A stretch of DNA of 64,000 nucleotides from Flavobacteriales bacterium (GTDB lineage: Bacteria > Bacteroidota > Bacteroidia > JACJYZ01), in assembly GCA_020635855.1 (NCBI GenBank), contig JACJYZ010000002.1, forward strand, positions 1,674,001-1,738,000, read 5' to 3'. The first letter of the stretch is position 1. The number at the start of each line of letters is the position of its first letter. Below the pieces are notes generated by a model that made no database searches, was not told the DNA's origin, and saw only the letters and a program-made list of their open reading frames with translations. Made by a program: the position numbers and the translations under genes. Shown here piece by piece: positions 59,043-64,000 of this stretch.

Positions 59043-60278
59043 ATGTTAACAAGATCCATCAAATACTATTTCGACTCATTCAAAGGTTTCCGCCGCGAAG
59101 TGTGGTTCCTTGCATTGGTAACCCTGATCAACCGCGCGGGTACCATGGTCGTTCCCTTCATGTCCCTCTACCTGACCAAAGACCTGGGTTTTTCCCTGGA
59201 AGATGCCGGCTGGGTGCTCACCGCATTCGGTGCAGGTTCGGTCGTAGGTTCCTGGCTCGGCGGAAAGCTTACCGATAAGCTAGGCTTTTACCCGGTGATG
59301 TGGGGAAGTCTTATCGGGTCGGCATTCTTCTTTATCGCTTTGCAATACCTGAAAACGATCGGAGGCATCTGCGCCGGGGTCTTTTTCCTGATGTGCGTGG
59401 CCGATACGTTGCGGCCCGCACTCTTTGTGGCCATGCGTACCTACAGCAGACCGGAGAACCGGACACGGGCCGTTACCCTGATCCGATTGGCGATTAACCT
59501 GGGTTTTTCCATGGGGCCTGCGATCGGCGGTGTGATCATCAGTCAACTGGGTTATGCCGGTCTTTTCTGGGTGGATGGACTCAGCGCATTGGCGGGCGGA
59601 ATTCTTTTCATCATGTTGCTTGACAAACGCGACTCGGATCATAACCAGGAGTCGGAAATCAACAGCAGCAAAGAGCCCCATACCGATATGCCGTACATGT
59701 GGTTCTTGCTGACCGGCATCCTGATAAGTTTTGCATTCGTACAACACTTCTCCACCATTCCTTTATATTATAAGGAAGTATATCACCTGCCCGAAGCAGA
59801 AATCGGACTGCTGCTTGGGCTGAACGGATTCCTGATCTTCGTGTTTGAAATGCCGCTCATCCGTTTCGTGGAACGCCCTGCTTTTTCGCAAATCGGTGTG
59901 CTTGCCTTCAGTACCGTGCTCTTCGCCGCCAGCTTCCTGGTGCTGAACCTCGGCCACTGGATCGGGCTGCCCATTATGGGTGTAGTCTTCATGACCGTGG
60001 GTGAGATGCTCAACTTCCCATTCATGAACCGCTTTGCCATGGACCGCTCGGCATACGGACGCTCTGGCGCCTACATGGCCATGTTCGCCATGATCTTCAG
60101 CATCGCACATATCCTTGGGCACAATACAGGCATGCACCTGATTCACTTCTTCGGGTATGAAGTCACCTGGTACATCATGACAGGTGTTCTCCTGGTAGCT
60201 GCGTGGATGTTTTATTTTCTTAAACGGATGTTACGGAAGGAAGTGCACCCATCCGATTTACCGGAAGATCCCCAATAG
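59043..60278 (+). CDS. MFS transporter (multidrug efflux-like)
   Basis: A 411-aa, 12-helix major facilitator. The N-terminal half shows NRAGTMVVPFMSLYLTKDLG, the motif-A loop GSWLGGKLTDKLGFYPVMWG and RAVTLIRLAINLGFSMGPAIGG (motif C-like). A charged central loop (LDKRDSDHNQESEINSSKEP) separates the halves. It resembles the MdtH/YfcJ-type exporters of small molecules; the substrate is not readable. The ATG at 59043 follows the T run of the leader terminator almost directly, so expression probably depends on read-through. Confidence 0.88.
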   Translation: MLTRSIKYYFDSFKGFRREVWFLALVTLINRAGTMVVPFMSLYLTKDLGFSLEDAGWVLTAFGAGSVVGSWLGGKLTDKLGFYPVMWGSLIGSAFFFIALQYLKTIGGICAGVFFLMCVADTLRPALFVAMRTYSRPENRTRAVTLIRLAINLGFSMGPAIGGVIISQLGYAGLFWVDGLSALAGGILFIMLLDKRDSDHNQESEINSSKEPHTDMPYMWFLLTGILISFAFVQHFSTIPLYYKEVYHLPEAEIGLLLGLNGFLIFVFEMPLIRFVERPAFSQIGVLAFSTVLFAASFLVLNLGHWIGLPIMGVVFMTVGEMLNFPFMNRFAMDRSAYGRSGAYMAMFAMIFSIAHILGHNTGMHLIHFFGYEVTWYIMTGVLLVAAWMFYFLKRMLRKEVHPSDLPEDPQ

Positions 60279-60313
60279 TCAAATTTGGCTATGTTTGCGT
60301 GACCATTTTCACC

Positions 60314-61321
60314 ATGCAAACAAAAGGCGTCCATCTTCTGAACATCGGCCTGATTGCCGTTTCCCTGATATTGGCCTGCCTGTTGCCATTCGAACTGTTC
60401 TTGATTGCATTCGCCATCTTAGGGCCGCTGCATTACCTGACAGAGATCAGCTGGCTTGAACAACGCCAGTACTTTGTGGGAGACAAGCGATGGTTTTGGC
60501 TGTTCGCAGTTCTTGCCCTGGCCTTCGCCCTCCCCTACCTCCTGCAATTGCCATTCCTTTCAGACTTGCAGGAACATGTTGCAGCGCTTTTCACCTGGAT
60601 CAACGCCGCCATCCTGATCGCTTTTGTTACAGCGGGCGGACTCGTCTTCACCAAGAAACCCTACCAGCTTTGGATCACCATCGGCATGGCGGTGATCCTG
60701 GCGGTTCTGTTGCGAAGTTCACTGACCTATAACATATGGATGGGTCTGTTCCTGCCTTCCGTGGTGCATGTGTACGTGTTCACGGGGTTGTTCATGCTGT
60801 TCGGTGTACTGAAGGACAAAAGCCAAACAGGTATGATCAGCATCCTTTGCCTGGCTGCTGTTCCATTGGTAATCTCGTTTATCCCCGTGCGATCCGACTG
60901 GTACCATTTCTCCGATCTTACCAAGCAGGCTTTCCTGGATACCCGCTTTCATATACTCGGTGCCACACTTGGAAAATGGATCGGCACTTCAAACGGCAAG
61001 GGTTTTTTCTTTTATGAGGTTGCCGACCTGAAAGTGCAGATATTCATTGCCTTTGCCTACCTGTACCATTACCTGAACTGGTTCTCCAAAACCACGGTGA
61101 TCGGCTGGCACAAGGGTCTCACAAAAAAACGCAGCCTCATCATTCTGATGATATGGCTGACATGTATCGCCCTGTTTGCATGGAACTACCGCATCGGCAT
61201 CCTATCGGTCACCTTCCTCAGCACCCTTCACATCTTTGTTGAATTCCCACTGAACATGGTAAGCATACGCAGCATCGCCCAAGTCATTGGCCACAGGGTG
61301 CAAACCCAAACACAACCATGA
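60314..61321 (+). CDS. Multi-spanning membrane protein of unknown function
   Basis: A 335-aa protein with about nine helices. Conserved-looking intramembrane residues include GPLHYLTEISWLEQRQYF near the N-terminus, LPSVVHVYVFTGLFMLFG, AYLYHYLNWFSKT and STLHIFVEFPLNMVSIRSI, a distribution of His residues that could bind a metal. I do not recognise the family. A GTG at 60299 would add five residues; I prefer the ATG at 60314. A TAnnTTTG-like box (TATGTTTG, 60290-60297) lies just upstream. The end overlaps the next gene by four bases. Confidence 0.72.
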   Translation: MQTKGVHLLNIGLIAVSLILACLLPFELFLIAFAILGPLHYLTEISWLEQRQYFVGDKRWFWLFAVLALAFALPYLLQLPFLSDLQEHVAALFTWINAAILIAFVTAGGLVFTKKPYQLWITIGMAVILAVLLRSSLTYNIWMGLFLPSVVHVYVFTGLFMLFGVLKDKSQTGMISILCLAAVPLVISFIPVRSDWYHFSDLTKQAFLDTRFHILGATLGKWIGTSNGKGFFFYEVADLKVQIFIAFAYLYHYLNWFSKTTVIGWHKGLTKKRSLIILMIWLTCIALFAWNYRIGILSVTFLSTLHIFVEFPLNMVSIRSIAQVIGHRVQTQTQP

Positions 61322-63225
61322 AAAGCAAACGGAAGGCTTGGGGCATTCTATTTCTTGTGCTGGCTGCAGGGTGTTTGTATCTCTTCCCCGGCAGAACCTG
61401 GGCATTTCATCAAATTACCCTTTTGCCCGTAGCAGACCAGTTGTTGTTCTGGGCCGCCTGTGCCACACTCATCTTTCTACCCATTCGTTCAAACCCGAAC
61501 ATACCAAACAGTACCCGTTGGTTGCTGCCTGTTGTAATCACCGCCCTCATCCTCCTGTTTCCGATCGCCCATGATTATTATGGCGATGGATTCAAAGTGA
61601 ACGCCTTCAAAGACCAGGTTCCCACCCAAATGCAACCTGAGGCAAAAGCATCTCTGCTTTCCGGGTCGCTGAACGTATGGGCGCCGGAACTGGCTGGTCT
61701 TGCCGTTGCGAACGGTGTGGCCCTGCTATTCCATACCAGCTATGAGCATGCATTCGGCGTTATCGGCCTTGTATGCGGTGTGTTGTTGATGATTGCATGG
61801 ATGCTGTTCATTCGCAACACGCAAACTTCCGAAATGGCCAGGTGGTTCTGGTCGATCGCCGGATGCAGCGCACCATGGATGTGGATATTCTTCCGGCACC
61901 TTGAGTTCTATCCCATCGTCATTCTTTCCCAGGGGCTCTTTCTTATGTCGCTTTCAATGGCGCATATCCGCCAGAGCAAAAGGTGGCTGTCCCTATCACT
62001 TGTGGTGTTGCTGATGGCCTTGCGTTTTCACAACACGGCGTTGCTACTTGTACCTGCCTGGATGCTGTCTGCCATCATCCTGTTCCGACCTGCTACGTCC
62101 CGCTACTTCACCTTGAAAAATGCCATCCGGTTCTGGTTACTCCCCCTGGTATTTGGCGGACTCGTTCTGTACTTTTTTGTATTCGGCGATTACAACGACT
62201 CTAGAAGCATGACGAATGTGAAAAGCGGATTGGAACATTTATTCTTGCCCTTGCTTCCACCCGATCCGCCCCTCCATCGCTACCACCTTCTGTCGGTTGC
62301 GCACCTTACCGACTACCTCAATCAGTTATGGATATGGTCACCCGCCGCATGGATGGCCATTGGACTTTTGGCACGTCAAAGGGCAACCATAAAACCCACG
62401 CCACACCTACTGATCCTTTTCGGAACGGTGGTCACATTCATCATGTTCTTCTTCATGATCAATCCGCTGCTGGGTATGCCTTTTGACTCGGATCTGTTTT
62501 CCATCCCGGGGATTGCCTTGCTGGTAACCGGTGCTGCAGCAACCATGAAGGGAGATTTGCTCCGCCCCATTCACACACGATGGGCGGGTATGTTCGCACT
62601 TTTCCTCCTCCCGGTTGTATGTGTGAATGCCAAAACCGAATGGTTGTCGCAACGACTGGAAGTACTCATGAAAGACAATTTCAAAGCATACTACGAATGG
62701 TCGAGCCGGCGGCTGGATGATGCCTTGAGCCTTGAGGAAAGCGAGGATGTACGCGAGCAACGCAGGGAAAAGGTACTGACCGAACTACAACCGTGGGCCA
62801 CGCCGGATGTGGATTACGAATATGGCTGGATTCTGTCCCTGAAAGCCAAGCACCTCATCCGTAGTCGCAAGGAATACAACAGCGCACTCCAGGTGCTTGA
62901 CCAGGTAGCTTATTACGACTCCATTGGAAAAAACCTTTGGTTGTACCGGATGGAAGCACACTTCGAACTGCATCAATTCAAAGAAGCTTATTATGCCGCC
63001 CTGAAATTGGCAGACAGACAATACCCATCGGACGAAAGGGCCAGAAGCATTGCCATTCATTGTGCACTGGAAGCCGAATTGTACCAGGATGCTTTGGCAC
63101 TGGCAACCGAATATGTTCGCAAGTGGCCCGCCAGTCCGGTGATGCAGGAGGTCAGAAAACGGTTGATAGAGAAGGACCGGTTGGATGAAATAAAAACCTT
63201 GTTCGCTTCGGGTGAAGACAACTAG
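61318..63225 (+). CDS. GT-C-like membrane protein with C-terminal TPR region
   Basis: A 635-aa protein. About ten to twelve membrane helices occupy residues 1-440, with a periplasmic loop early on (HDYYGDGFKVNAFKDQVPTQ) whose acidic residues recall the first loop of GT-C glycosyltransferases. A soluble C-terminal part with TPR-like helices (YNSALQVLDQVAYYDSIGKN, LYQDALALATEYVRKWPASP) follows. It overlaps the preceding gene by four bases and is followed nine bases later by another GT-C-like gene. Polyprenyl-linked sugar transfer is possible but not shown. Confidence 0.68.
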   Translation: MKSKRKAWGILFLVLAAGCLYLFPGRTWAFHQITLLPVADQLLFWAACATLIFLPIRSNPNIPNSTRWLLPVVITALILLFPIAHDYYGDGFKVNAFKDQVPTQMQPEAKASLLSGSLNVWAPELAGLAVANGVALLFHTSYEHAFGVIGLVCGVLLMIAWMLFIRNTQTSEMARWFWSIAGCSAPWMWIFFRHLEFYPIVILSQGLFLMSLSMAHIRQSKRWLSLSLVVLLMALRFHNTALLLVPAWMLSAIILFRPATSRYFTLKNAIRFWLLPLVFGGLVLYFFVFGDYNDSRSMTNVKSGLEHLFLPLLPPDPPLHRYHLLSVAHLTDYLNQLWIWSPAAWMAIGLLARQRATIKPTPHLLILFGTVVTFIMFFFMINPLLGMPFDSDLFSIPGIALLVTGAAATMKGDLLRPIHTRWAGMFALFLLPVVCVNAKTEWLSQRLEVLMKDNFKAYYEWSSRRLDDALSLEESEDVREQRREKVLTELQPWATPDVDYEYGWILSLKAKHLIRSRKEYNSALQVLDQVAYYDSIGKNLWLYRMEAHFELHQFKEAYYAALKLADRQYPSDERARSIAIHCALEAELYQDALALATEYVRKWPASPVMQEVRKRLIEKDRLDEIKTLFASGEDN

Positions 63226-63234
63226 AAGACATAC

Positions 63235-64000
63235 ATGAATCGCGTGAAACAATTGCTTTTCTCAAAATGGGGATGGTGTGCCGGTGTGGTGTTGATCACT
63301 GCCCTTGTGCTATGGCCCTGTTTGTACAATGGTTGGGTGACATGGGACGATCCGGCATACATCCTGGACAATATGCTGGTTCACAGTATTTCGTGGCAAC
63401 AAGTATCTGACATCTTCACTACGCCCCAGGTGAACGGTTCGTACAACCCGCTCGTGCTTCTATCATGGGCCATCGATTGGCGCACAGGCAACGGAAGTCC
63501 TTTTCCATTTCACATCACCAATCTGTTGCTGCATCTGCTGAATACGGCACTGGTGTTTGTGTTGGCTGGTTACTTCTTGAAATCTTACTGGCAATCTGCC
63601 TGCGTGGCCCTGTTGTTTGGAATCCATCCCATGCATGTGGAAACAGTTGCATGGATATCTTCCAGGAAGGACCTGCTGATGACGGCGTTCTACCTGGCTT
63701 CACTGATCTCCTATGCCAGGTGGCATTCACCCACGTGTATTCACCACGGATGGAAGCGTCACCTGAGCTTGGTTTTCTTTGTTCCCGCCCTGCTGTCAAA
63801 AGGTGTTGCCATTACATTACCGGTGGTTCTTCTCTTGATCGACTATGTATTCGGTCGGCGCAACATGATACAAATGTCCGTTCGGAAGACTGCATATTGG
63901 ATCCTTGCCTTCTTGTTCATATGGATATCCTATGCGGGTCAGGAAAAGGGACATGCCCTGGATCACTTCACAGACGTTCCTTCCTATCTGAATGTGTTTG
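63235..64000 (+). CDS. GT-C glycosyltransferase-like protein, cut by window edge
   Basis: The first 255 residues of a membrane protein. The first helix is followed by LYNGWVTWDDPAYILDNMLV, whose DD motif is the usual PMT/TPR O-mannosyltransferase-type first loop. Next come SYNPLVLLSWAIDWRTGNGS and PFHITNLLLHLLNTALVFVL, then FGIHPMHVETVAWISSRKDLL, the most conserved block of this family. TPR repeats normally follow the membrane part and would lie beyond 64000. The gene is probably co-transcribed with the two before it. Confidence 0.82.
   Translation, partial: MNRVKQLLFSKWGWCAGVVLITALVLWPCLYNGWVTWDDPAYILDNMLVHSISWQQVSDIFTTPQVNGSYNPLVLLSWAIDWRTGNGSPFPFHITNLLLHLLNTALVFVLAGYFLKSYWQSACVALLFGIHPMHVETVAWISSRKDLLMTAFYLASLISYARWHSPTCIHHGWKRHLSLVFFVPALLSKGVAITLPVVLLLIDYVFGRRNMIQMSVRKTAYWILAFLFIWISYAGQEKGHALDHFTDVPSYLNVF

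Overview
The window looks like a chromosomal segment of a member of the Bacteroidota (Flavobacteriales-like, mid-range GC). Evidence: three secreted proteins end in type IX secretion (T9SS) sorting domains with the PNP signature. Promoter -7 boxes of the Bacteroidota form TAnnTTTG lie before several genes. The ribosomal gene rpmG is followed by the small DUF4295 gene and then ftsY-rimO, a Bacteroidota order. A bacillithiol-synthesis gene (bshC) and many lipoprotein or outer-membrane genes of this phylum are present. No rRNA operon, CRISPR array or prophage was seen.

Layout. 1-7.4 kb: a truncated VWA-like membrane protein, fabG, an outer-membrane barrel, and a tripartite efflux operon (HlyD adaptor, MacB-like permease, TolC) with no visible ATPase gene. 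7.4-9.35 kb: copies of a ~165-bp repeat, one interrupted by a complete 1237-bp IS3-family element. 9.35-18.1 kb: bshC, rimO, ftsY, DUF4295, rpmG, a T9SS cargo protein, a small transaldolase, a Sua5/YrdC protein and a 79-aa protein resembling an integrase arm domain. 18.3-26 kb: a complete branched-chain amino acid operon ilvE-D-B-N-C-A, preceded by a short Ile/Val-rich leader peptide and a terminator/antiterminator pair. 26-36.5 kb: rhodanese, two universal stress proteins with a divergent LDH/MDH-like dehydrogenase, a SLC13 transporter, rsmE, an FMN reductase, rocD, a candidate small RNA, sdaA and a SCO protein.

36.5-46.1 kb is the accessory-like, tRNA-rich part. A broken tRNA-Arg copy and an intact tRNA-Arg flank a frameshifted GIY-YIG nuclease gene whose end runs into the intact tRNA. 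One intact tRNA-Pro is surrounded by three degenerate copies in which the anticodon arm is replaced by a GC-rich palindrome. A tRNA-Ser is followed by four ~205-bp tandem repeats. Between them lie a seven-PKD T9SS protein, a two-component cluster with a frameshifted sensor kinase, and a DUF922 protein.

46.1-64 kb: an overlapping pair of exported proteins of unknown role, an M28 peptidase, a large BNR-type T9SS protein, a tail-fibre-like surface protein, a GbsR/MarR-type regulator with two matching 18-bp palindromes next to two paralogous membrane proteins, an MFS transporter behind a promoter-leader-terminator arrangement, and a run of multi-spanning membrane proteins ending in a glycosyltransferase cut by the window edge.

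The most rewarding points are the ilv attenuator, the GIY-YIG/tRNA-Arg nest, the palindrome-bearing tRNA-Pro copies, the GbsR operator pair, and the MFS leader. Everything here was read by eye. No database or folding program was run.
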